From the NCBI GenBank assembly GCA_964393335.1, contig CAYMTN010000331.1, positions 1-5,014 on the forward strand: a DNA stretch of 5,014 nt, read 5' to 3'. Origin of the DNA: CAYMTN01 sp964393335. Lineage in GTDB: Bacteria; Chloroflexota; Anaerolineae; Aggregatilineales; Aggregatilineaceae. The notes beneath the pieces were generated by a model. The model saw only the letters and a program-made list of their open reading frames with translations, had not been told where the DNA came from and searched no databases. This document shows positions 1-5,014 of this stretch, one piece after another; the stretch's first letter is position 1; every line of letters begins with the position of its first letter. The position numbers were made by a program, and so were the translations under genes.

Positions 1-1
1 C

Positions 2-346
2 GTCTATGCCAAAATGGGCAATACCGAGCAGGCCATCACCAATTACCGCGAAGCGGCGGCGACGTTCATCGAGCTGGGCGACGAAGAGAATTACGGCCTG
101 ACGGTGCTCGCCATCGCGGATTTGCAGCTTCGCAGCGGCCAGTTGATGAAAGCTGCCGCCACGTATGAAGTCGGGCTGGACTATATTCAAAACCCGAATG
201 CACGCCAGAAACTCATGAAAAAACTGCTCGGCCTGCGCAACCGCCTGACCGGCGGCGGCGTGCCGGATGGCTCAGACGCACCCTCGGATGAGGCCTCATC
301 TGGGGATGAGGCTGCATCCCCGCCAGCGCAAGAAATGGACGAGTGA
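2..346 (+). CDS. TPR-repeat protein, C-terminal part (5' end off the window)
   Basis: The reading frame is open from base 2 to the TGA at 344-346, giving 114 visible residues. The true start lies upstream, because four codons (V-Y-A-K) precede the first ATG at 14 and belong to a TPR helix. The first two-thirds shows TPR-like helix pairs: K-M-G-N-x-E-Q-A-I-x-x-Y-R-E-A, then G-Q-L-M-K-A-A-A-T-Y-E-x-G-L, with the usual G/A/Y spacing. This is followed by a basic helix (RQKLMKKLLGLRNRL) and an acidic, low-complexity Ser/Asp/Glu/Ala/Pro tail. TPRs are protein-protein interaction scaffolds; no enzymatic domain is visible and the partner is unknown. The stop lies 3 bp before the esterase ATG, so the two are probably cotranscribed and translationally coupled. 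The TPR assignment is fairly secure, but the role of the whole protein cannot be judged from the C-terminus. Confidence 0.8.
   Translation, partial: VYAKMGNTEQAITNYREAAATFIELGDEENYGLTVLAIADLQLRSGQLMKAAATYEVGLDYIQNPNARQKLMKKLLGLRNRLTGGGVPDGSDAPSDEASSGDEAASPPAQEMDE
286..319. repeat. Short direct repeat and 14-bp palindrome in the 3' end of the TPR gene
   Basis: GGATGAGGC occurs at 286-294 and again at 304-312, an 18-bp period. Bases 287-300 form a perfect 14-bp palindrome (GATGAGG/CCTCATC). The right arm CCTCATC (294-300) can alternatively pair with the second GATGAGG (305-311) around a TGGG loop. The repeat is in frame and encodes the S-D-E-A-S/G-D-E-A-A tail, so a duplicated low-complexity coding segment is the simplest explanation. 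A role as an mRNA hairpin just before the esterase start is possible but not shown. Confidence 0.5.
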
Positions 347-349
347 CCG

Positions 350-1099
350 ATGCCACACGTTCACGCTGTAGAGATTGCCGGGCCGCTGGGCACGTTGCGC
401 GGCATGTTTCACCGGCCTGATGGCGACGGTCCTGCCCCGGCAGTCATGCTGCTGCACGGCTTCACCGGGGAGCATATCGAGCAGGACCGGTTGTTTGTCC
501 AGGCCGGTCGTCACCTGGCCGCCGCCGGATTCGCCGTGCTGCGCGTCGATTTTTACGGGTCCGGCGACAGCGACGGCGATTTTGACGCCTGGACCGTGCA
601 CACCGAGGTCGCGGACGCCGTCGCCATGCTGGACTGGCTGGGCGGTCAATCCAGCGTCGTGGCGGACCGCATCGGCGTGGTCGGGATCAGCTTCGGCGGG
701 TGTGTCACGGCGCTGCTGGCCGGGCAGGACCCACGCGTGCGCGCCATCGTGTTGTGGAACGCGTTCGGCCTGCCGGATCGCCACACGTTCGACGAGATCA
801 TGCGTAGCGGGTCGGAAACCGGTGTGGTCGGCGGGCTGCGCGTCGGGCGGGACTTCTTCAAGGCGCTCGCCGGGCTGGACATCACCGGCACGCTGCGCCA
901 GTACGGCGGCCCCGGCCTGGTGATCCAGGCGACAAAGGACGAGGCGATCCTCCAGGAAGAAGCCGACGCGTTCGCGGAAGCCCTGGGCACGCGCGGCGAG
1001 CTGGTTCACATCGAGGGAGCCGATCACACCTTCCGGCACCCGGCGTGGCGGCGCGAGGTGTTCGACCTCACGACGCGGTGGCTGAGCGACCACGTCTGA
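350..1099 (+). CDS. Alpha/beta-hydrolase, Est1E/LJ0536-like (feruloyl/cinnamoyl esterase-type) serine esterase
   Basis: A complete 249-residue alpha/beta-hydrolase, a normal length for a single-domain esterase. Visible landmarks are the oxyanion-hole strand L-L-H-G-F-T-G (34-40), R-V-D-F-Y-G-S-G-D-S-D-G (65-76), the nucleophile elbow G-I-S-F-G with Ser114, the acid in T-K-D-E (Asp197), and the catalytic His226 in I-E-G-A-D-H-T-F. The H-G-F-T-G, G-x-G-D-S-D-G-x-F and E-G-A-D-H-x-F blocks are shared with the Est1E/LJ0536 cinnamoyl-esterase group, known to cleave hydroxycinnamate and other short carboxyl esters. The actual substrate here is inferred only. There is no signal peptide, so it is probably cytoplasmic. 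The ATG at 350 follows the TPR stop by 3 bp with no good Shine-Dalgarno, which points to translational coupling. A generic peptidase-S9-like or dienelactone-hydrolase-like annotation is the main alternative. Confidence 0.88.
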   Translation: MPHVHAVEIAGPLGTLRGMFHRPDGDGPAPAVMLLHGFTGEHIEQDRLFVQAGRHLAAAGFAVLRVDFYGSGDSDGDFDAWTVHTEVADAVAMLDWLGGQSSVVADRIGVVGISFGGCVTALLAGQDPRVRAIVLWNAFGLPDRHTFDEIMRSGSETGVVGGLRVGRDFFKALAGLDITGTLRQYGGPGLVIQATKDEAILQEEADAFAEALGTRGELVHIEGADHTFRHPAWRREVFDLTTRWLSDHV

Positions 1100-1182
1100 T
1101 CGGGGCATCTCGCCCGCGCGTGGCTGCCATCCGGGGCGCGGTGAAACGCACCCACCACGACGCTCAGGGCGGGTGACCCGGC

Positions 1183-1188
1183 GGAGGT
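1183..1188 (+). promoter_or_regulatory. Strong Shine-Dalgarno for the Ser/Thr kinase
   Basis: GGAGGT lies 7 bases upstream of the ATG at 1196, an ideal sequence and spacing. It fixes the kinase start and is much stronger than the signals ahead of the other genes in the window. The 96-bp gap before the kinase (1100-1195) shows no clear -35/-10 pair and no stem followed by a T run, so it is unclear whether the kinase is read through from the esterase or has its own promoter. Confidence 0.8.
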
Positions 1189-1195
1189 CTGCACG

Positions 1196-3151
1196 ATGCC
1201 AACAGGAACAACCGGGCCGCTGCCGCCTGCCATCGGGCCGTACATCATCACCGGTAAAATCGGGTCCGGCGGCATGGCGACAGTCTACCGCGCCTACCAC
1301 CCCCAGGACCGCCGCGAGGTCGCGCTGAAAGTCCTGGCGGTGCGCCTGGCCGACGACGAGGCGGCCCGCATCCGCTTTGAGCGTGAAGCCCGCGCCCTGA
1401 TGCAGTTCAGCCACCCGCACATTCTGCCGGTGTACGACTTCGGGCACGATGGCGACACGCCGTACCTGACCATGCGCTTGATGTCGGGGCGCTCGCTGGA
1501 CGACCTGCTGCACGGCCACGCCCTGCCGCTGCCGCTGGTGGGCCGCGTGACGCGCCAGATCGCCAGCGCGCTGGATTACGCCCACGCACGCGGCATCATC
1601 CACCGTGACGTCAAGCCCGAAAACATCCTGCTCGACGAAGACAACACGCCGTACCTGGCCGATTTTGGCGTCGCCTATTTCGCCGCGTACGAAAACCAGC
1701 GCCTGACCACAGCCGGTGCGTTCATCGGCACGGTGGCGTATGCGTCGCCGGAACAGTGCGAAGGCAAACCGCTCGACCGCCCCAGCGACATTTATTCGCT
1801 GGCGATCATGGTCTTCGAGATGGCAACCGGACGGCTGCCCTTCGAGGGGTCCAGCCCGCTGGCGGTCATGAAAATGCACCTGCACGAACCGGTCCCCAAT
1901 CCGCTCGCCTACAATTCCGGCCTGCCGATCGATCTGTACGACGTGCTGTCGCGCGGGCTGGCGAAACTGCCCGAACATCGTTACACCTCGGCCATGAAGT
2001 TCAGCGAAGCCGTCGATCACGCGCTCGGCTTGCACGCCATCCCCGAACCCGCCACGAGTGACGAATGGCTGTTTGACGACATCACCCCGGTTGATCCAGA
2101 TGGCACGCCCGGCGCTGGTGATCAGTGGGTGCCGCCCGACGAACCGGCCCTGGGCGATATCCTGTCGCTGAACGCTCCGGCCCGCGCGCCGACCGGCGGC
2201 CCGACGTTTCCAGACGACGGCGATCTGGCGTTTGACCCGCTCACGTCCCCCGCGGACCCGTTCGCCGGGATCACTCCGGCCTCGTTTGGCGTCGAAGCCC
2301 TGGACGCCGCGTTCGACGATTCGTTCGACCTCGATCTGGACTTCGAAACCGGCGGCGACGCTGCCTCCCCTGAAGCCGACGAGTTTCCCCCGCCGGAAGC
2401 CGTGTTAGGCGCGGCGACGTTCGGGAACGCGTTCGCGCAGGACGCCGCCTTCGGCGTGGACTCGCCGCCGGAGAGCGACCCGCCGCTGGCCATCCGGCCT
2501 ATCGGCGCGCGCCCCGTGTCACGAGGGTCACGCCGTCTCCGCCGTCCGATCCCCTGGCTGCGGATCGGATTATACGGCACGATCGTCGTGTCGCTGCTGG
2601 CGATCGGGCTGGCGGCGGTGATCGTCGTGCGGGACCTGTTCCCGCCGCCGGTCCGCCTCGACGCGACCTATGACGCTGGTACGCTGGGCCTCAGCTTCGA
2701 ACACCCGTCCGGCTGGACGATCACTCCGGCGACGTTGGCCGTGCTCTCCGCCGAGCCGACCGGCACGATCCTGCTGTCTGATGCGCCCATCGCGCCGGGT
2801 ACCTCGATGGGGGATGCCGCGCTGGTGATCGCCGTGCAGCGCATCGACGCGGCGGCGGTCTTCCGCGTGCCGCCTGCCTGCCAACCCCTGATCGACGGTG
2901 GCCCACAGCCGACGTTTGCCTGCATGGAACGGCAGAATTACAGCACGCCGGTCCACCAGGACTTCGATACGCCGCGCGCGCGGGGCGTCAAGCTGCCGGG
3001 CGTGCTGCCGCCGACTCGCGCCTCGCTGCCGGTCGTGCTGCTGCCGGGGGGCCACACGTGGGTCGCCGTGATCGTCGTCTACTGGAACCGGTACGACGAC
3101 GCGCAGGACCTGCTGGACCGCGTCGCGCGCTCGGTGCGGGTGCGGGAGTGA
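1196..3151 (+). CDS. Transmembrane Hanks-type Ser/Thr protein kinase (PknB-like) with PsbP-like outer domain
   Basis: A complete 651-residue protein. Residues 14-278 form a full kinase domain: Gly-rich loop G-S-G-G-M-A-T-V (23-30), ATP-anchoring Lys45 in A-L-K-V, helix-C Glu64, catalytic loop H-R-D-V-K-P-E-N (136-143, Asp138), D-F-G (156-158), activation-loop Thr171/172 and G-T-V-A-Y (178-182), then S-P-E (184-186) in place of A-P-E. All catalytic residues are present, so it should be active. Residues 280-440 are a Pro/Asp/Glu-rich, probably disordered linker. A basic patch (R-G-S-R-R-L-R-R, 443-450) precedes one membrane span (about 457-478), which puts the kinase inside the cell. The outer part (480-651) has no PASTA repeats; L-S-F-E-H-P-S-G-W (499-507) and the C-terminal hydrophobic strand recall PsbP-like folds. 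Its only two cysteines (562, 576) could form a disulfide. It probably senses an envelope signal; ligand and targets are unknown. It is convergent with the cassette downstream. Confidence 0.92.
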   Translation: MPTGTTGPLPPAIGPYIITGKIGSGGMATVYRAYHPQDRREVALKVLAVRLADDEAARIRFEREARALMQFSHPHILPVYDFGHDGDTPYLTMRLMSGRSLDDLLHGHALPLPLVGRVTRQIASALDYAHARGIIHRDVKPENILLDEDNTPYLADFGVAYFAAYENQRLTTAGAFIGTVAYASPEQCEGKPLDRPSDIYSLAIMVFEMATGRLPFEGSSPLAVMKMHLHEPVPNPLAYNSGLPIDLYDVLSRGLAKLPEHRYTSAMKFSEAVDHALGLHAIPEPATSDEWLFDDITPVDPDGTPGAGDQWVPPDEPALGDILSLNAPARAPTGGPTFPDDGDLAFDPLTSPADPFAGITPASFGVEALDAAFDDSFDLDLDFETGGDAASPEADEFPPPEAVLGAATFGNAFAQDAAFGVDSPPESDPPLAIRPIGARPVSRGSRRLRRPIPWLRIGLYGTIVVSLLAIGLAAVIVVRDLFPPPVRLDATYDAGTLGLSFEHPSGWTITPATLAVLSAEPTGTILLSDAPIAPGTSMGDAALVIAVQRIDAAAVFRVPPACQPLIDGGPQPTFACMERQNYSTPVHQDFDTPRARGVKLPGVLPPTRASLPVVLLPGGHTWVAVIVVYWNRYDDAQDLLDRVARSVRVRE

Positions 3152-3175
3152 GGGGGTTGGTGCGGGTAGGAACAG

Positions 3176-3937
3176 TCAATAATCGCCTGAACGTTTGCGA
3201 TGAATATGGTTCGCAAGAACTGCCTTAATGTAGTTTTTCAGCGACGCTTCATTGACGGTCGCCTGCTGTTTGAGCGCTTCAAACGTGTCAATTTCGGCAC
3301 CGGTCCACGTAATATCGACCCTGCGAACGGCCTCGGTAGCGATATGCTCGTGATTTTCAGGATGTGCCCAATAACACACGGCGCAGATCGCGGGAGACTG
3401 CTGCTCGGTCCAATTCGGACAATGTTCGCAGGTCCACGATTTTGCACGGTTACATGATCCGCACAGCAACATATAGTCCTGTGTCGCTCGGTCCTGGGAA
3501 ACGACGTCGCCCGCGATTTCGTACGGAATGCGGTGATCGACCTGCAAATGCCTGGATTCGTATGTTTCCAGGCAGATGGCACAGTGGTGCCCAGTTTCTT
3601 CGATCAGTCTGTTTTTGAACTGCTTTGGAATGGTTGTGCGCCCGCCGATTTTGTCGCTCTGAACGGCAGCAGGATCACCAAATTTATAGGCTCCGATGCG
3701 GCGACCGTCGCTGCCTGTCACCCGAAATGTGACCAGCGGAATGCCGTGCTCCCGGACGTCTCGCGCCGCCCTCGGCGGGTGATTGTAGCCGTATAAATCC
3801 CGCAATTCCTCAGTGGTCACGTATCCATGTTCGAGGATATGCTGGATGACCGTTCGAGGACGCTGGCTTCTGATACTGTTAAGAAGTCGTTTGAAGTCGG
3901 ACGGGAGATCAGGGGGGCCATCTGGTTTGTCGGTCAT
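3176..3937 (-). CDS. HNH endonuclease, probable restriction enzyme of a type II R-M system
   Basis: A complete 253-residue protein. Residues 27-87 look like a winged helix (helices 27-37 and 42-49, a possible recognition helix 53-64, wing strands 67-86). Residues 116-166 are a Cys-containing HNH/beta-beta-alpha-metal nuclease: C-A-I-C (119-122), V-D-H-R (His135 the likely general base), L-L-C-G-S-C-N (Cys159, Cys162, Asn163), then A-K. The usual middle Asn appears to be Asp154. A second Cys pair set (170/173 and 185/188) probably binds another zinc. Residues 205-246 resemble a ribbon-helix-helix: strand V-D-I-T-W-T and two helices ending S-L-K-N-Y-I-K-A-V-L. The ATG overlaps the methyltransferase stop by 4 bases (ATGA) and has no Shine-Dalgarno, so translation is probably coupled. 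The adjacent adenine methyltransferase makes restriction the likely role. The target site cannot be read from sequence. An orphan HNH protein is the alternative. Confidence 0.82.
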   Translation of the reverse strand: MTDKPDGPPDLPSDFKRLLNSIRSQRPRTVIQHILEHGYVTTEELRDLYGYNHPPRAARDVREHGIPLVTFRVTGSDGRRIGAYKFGDPAAVQSDKIGGRTTIPKQFKNRLIEETGHHCAICLETYESRHLQVDHRIPYEIAGDVVSQDRATQDYMLLCGSCNRAKSWTCEHCPNWTEQQSPAICAVCYWAHPENHEHIATEAVRRVDITWTGAEIDTFEALKQQATVNEASLKNYIKAVLANHIHRKRSGDY

Positions 3938-4842
3938 AGCGGTAATCGCAGTTGGTAGTGAGATTGGACGGCAGGCTCATGATACCCGGACTCGTCCAGT
4001 ACGTGACACAGGGCAGGTGATATGTACAACGACTCAACCGTAATGCTGTTTTTCCCAAGAAGCGTAGCCTGTGACGACCTTCCGGCGTTTATCTCCAGAC
4101 GCCGCAACTCTAGCGTAGCTGGCAGGGGAAGTCCGTGTTCTTTTGAGCCAGTCCGGCCATCATAACTGACGATATAGCGTATGTTTCTAGCATTGAGCTG
4201 GCGCAGCGTATCTACAAATGCGCCGAAAGCCAGACTCTCAACATAGCGGGGATCGCGGTTGCGGCAGACGCCCTGGTAAGGGGGGTCCATGTACACAATA
4301 TCGACAGGTCGAGCCTGTTGGACAATATCGCGGTAATCTTTCGAATGGATCTTGACTTTTCCCTTTAGCAACTGCGACGTCCGCGTTATCTGAATTCTCA
4401 TCCGATCCGGATGCGTTCCTTTGCGCCTGTTATCCGGGCCTTGATTAAATTCTCCCTGAGAGTTATACCGTACCGAGGCTTTTACGCAGCGAACCAGCAA
4501 AAAGAGCAGCAGGTCCGGCTTCTGCGTCCTGTTGAACTCATCCCGAATGAAGAAATAGTATTCTTTTTCTCTGCCAAGCTGGTTTTCCCATATTTCCTGG
4601 TACTTCTGAATCAGGTCATCCGGCTGGTTGATGATCCGGTTCCACAGCGCCATAAGCGGGGCATTGACATCGCTCAACACGAACTGATCGATCCGGCGTT
4701 CGTAGGCAGCAGCGAGAGACACAGCAGCAGCACCGGCAAATGGCTCAATTAGGGTATGCGCGTTTTCAGGAAAAAGCGCCGTAATAACGGACGCAAATTT
4801 TCGTTTGCTGCCCTGGTAAGGAAATGGAAACGGGATACCCAT
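3934..4842 (-). CDS. D12-class (Dam/DpnM-like) adenine-N6 DNA methyltransferase
   Basis: A complete 302-residue protein, typical of the family. Motifs run in the D12 (alpha-class) order: motif X P-Y-Q-G-S-K-R-K (8-15), motif I E-P-F-A-G-A-A-A-V-S (33-42) for S-adenosylmethionine, L-S-D-V-N (56-60), the R-Y-N-S-Q-G-E-F-N-Q-G signature (125-135), catalytic motif IV D-P-P-Y (186-189), motif VI-like Y-I-V-S-Y-D-G (223-229), and a C-terminal block around G-R-S-S-Q-A-T-L-L-G-K-N (254-265). The region between motifs I and IV (about 65-175) would carry target recognition. It transfers methyl from SAM to adenine N6 and should protect host DNA from the HNH nuclease whose start overlaps its stop. The ATG at 4842 follows a weak GGGTGA at only 3 bases; motif X begins 8 residues in, so a later start is unlikely. 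Motif I has Ala where many relatives have a second Gly. Base composition is lower in GC than the kinase side. Confidence 0.93.
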   Translation of the reverse strand: MGIPFPFPYQGSKRKFASVITALFPENAHTLIEPFAGAAAVSLAAAYERRIDQFVLSDVNAPLMALWNRIINQPDDLIQKYQEIWENQLGREKEYYFFIRDEFNRTQKPDLLLFLLVRCVKASVRYNSQGEFNQGPDNRRKGTHPDRMRIQITRTSQLLKGKVKIHSKDYRDIVQQARPVDIVYMDPPYQGVCRNRDPRYVESLAFGAFVDTLRQLNARNIRYIVSYDGRTGSKEHGLPLPATLELRRLEINAGRSSQATLLGKNSITVESLYISPALCHVLDESGYHEPAVQSHYQLRLPL

Positions 4843-4885
4843 TTTTCACCCGCTGTCGCTGTGATTTGTCTCTTTGGTATAGTCA

Positions 4886-4913
4886 ATCATAGGTTTAACA
4901 CAGCACGGCGCAA
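4886..4913 (-). promoter_or_regulatory. Candidate sigma-70-type promoter for the R-M cassette
   Basis: On the minus strand TATGAT (4886-4891, one mismatch to TATAAT) lies 16 bp downstream of TTGCGC (4908-4913, only the TTG matches the consensus). Transcription would start near 4879 and give a leader of roughly 35-40 bases before the methyltransferase ATG at 4842. A 7-bp inverted repeat, GGTATAG at 4876-4882 and CTATACC at 4922-4928, brackets these elements. The position, AT-rich character and -10 match support it; the -35 is weak. A TTGACT at 4883-4888 has no good -10 partner. Confidence 0.4.
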
Positions 4914-4973
4914 AGGGCAATCTATACCCTCGCCGCTGCGGACAACGAGTCCCGCCCCCGGAGCGCGGCGCCC

Positions 4974-5014
4974 GGGGGGGGGGGGTGCGGGGGGGGGGGG
5001 GGGGGCGGGCGGGG
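4974..5014. other. Terminal G-homopolymer tract, probable sequencing or assembly artefact
   Basis: The last 41 bases are 38 G, two C and one T, with runs of 12 (4974-4985) and 17 (4989-5005) Gs. They follow a GC-rich potential stem, CCCCCGG (4955-4961) with CCGGGGG (4972-4978). Long G runs at a contig end are typical of no-signal calls in two-colour short-read chemistry. The sequence from about 4930 on should not be given biological meaning without other reads; no gene is visible there. Confidence 0.75.

Noticed and set aside
1114..1141. Possible stem CCGCGC (1114-1119) with GCGCGG (1136-1141) between the esterase and kinase
   Set aside because: Only 6 bp with a 16-base loop and no T run after it; in sequence this GC-rich such pairings are common, so it is not supported as a terminator.
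296..2035. A 579-codon open frame on the minus strand, antisense to the esterase and kinase genes
   Set aside because: Its translation is rich in Arg, His, Gln and Val with no recognisable domain, and it overlaps two genes with clear catalytic motifs. Long antisense frames are expected in GC-rich genes.
2269..2730. 12-bp direct repeat GATCACTCCGGC at 2269-2280 and 2719-2730
   Set aside because: Both copies are in frame and encode I-T-P-A in unrelated parts of the kinase; a chance match from codon preference.
2122..3055. Minus-strand open frames opposite the kinase linker and outer domain
   Set aside because: Arg/Ala/Gly/Ser-rich shadow translations with no motifs; the plus-strand kinase frame is continuous and explains the region.
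3152..3175. Bidirectional terminator between the convergent kinase and nuclease genes
   Set aside because: The 24 bp between the stops hold no inverted repeat and no T run in either direction.
4411..4752. 113-codon plus-strand open frame opposite the methyltransferase
   Set aside because: It is antisense to a gene with all D12 motifs, has no domain of its own and no convincing ribosome binding site.
4843..4930. A small controller (C) protein gene ahead of the methyltransferase
   Set aside because: The 88 bp are too short to encode one and show no helix-turn-helix frame; a controller beyond the contig end cannot be excluded.

Overview
This is a short, probably metagenomic, contig end from a high-GC bacterium. 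A Hanks-type Ser/Thr kinase with a Pro/Asp-rich linker, a single membrane span and a PsbP-like outer domain, next to TPR and alpha/beta-hydrolase genes, would fit Chloroflexota (Anaerolineae-like). That placement is a low-to-moderate confidence inference from gene style and composition, because no marker gene is present.

Left part (1-3151, plus strand, GC-rich): the 3' end of a TPR-repeat protein; an Est1E/LJ0536-like serine esterase that starts 3 bp after the TPR stop; then, after a 96-bp gap and a strong Shine-Dalgarno, a 651-residue transmembrane Ser/Thr kinase. The first two genes are probably cotranscribed, and the kinase may be in the same transcript.

Right part (3176-4842, minus strand, visibly lower GC): a compact two-gene type II restriction-modification cassette. 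It has a D12-class adenine-N6 DNA methyltransferase, followed with a 4-base ATGA overlap by an HNH nuclease that carries an N-terminal winged-helix-like region, two zinc-knuckle pairs and a C-terminal ribbon-helix-helix-like tail. It faces the kinase gene tail to tail with only 24 bp between stops. The composition break at this junction suggests horizontal acquisition. The methyltransferase is made first and the nuclease probably depends on translational coupling, which suits host protection.

Right edge (4843-5014): a probable promoter for the cassette, then a return to GC-rich sequence, then G runs of 12 and 17 that look like a sequencing or assembly artefact. No RNA genes, CRISPR arrays, transposases or convincing rho-independent terminators were seen. 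The most interesting items are the cassette itself, the nuclease's possible built-in DNA-binding tail (candidate self-regulation), and the novel-looking outer domain of the kinase.
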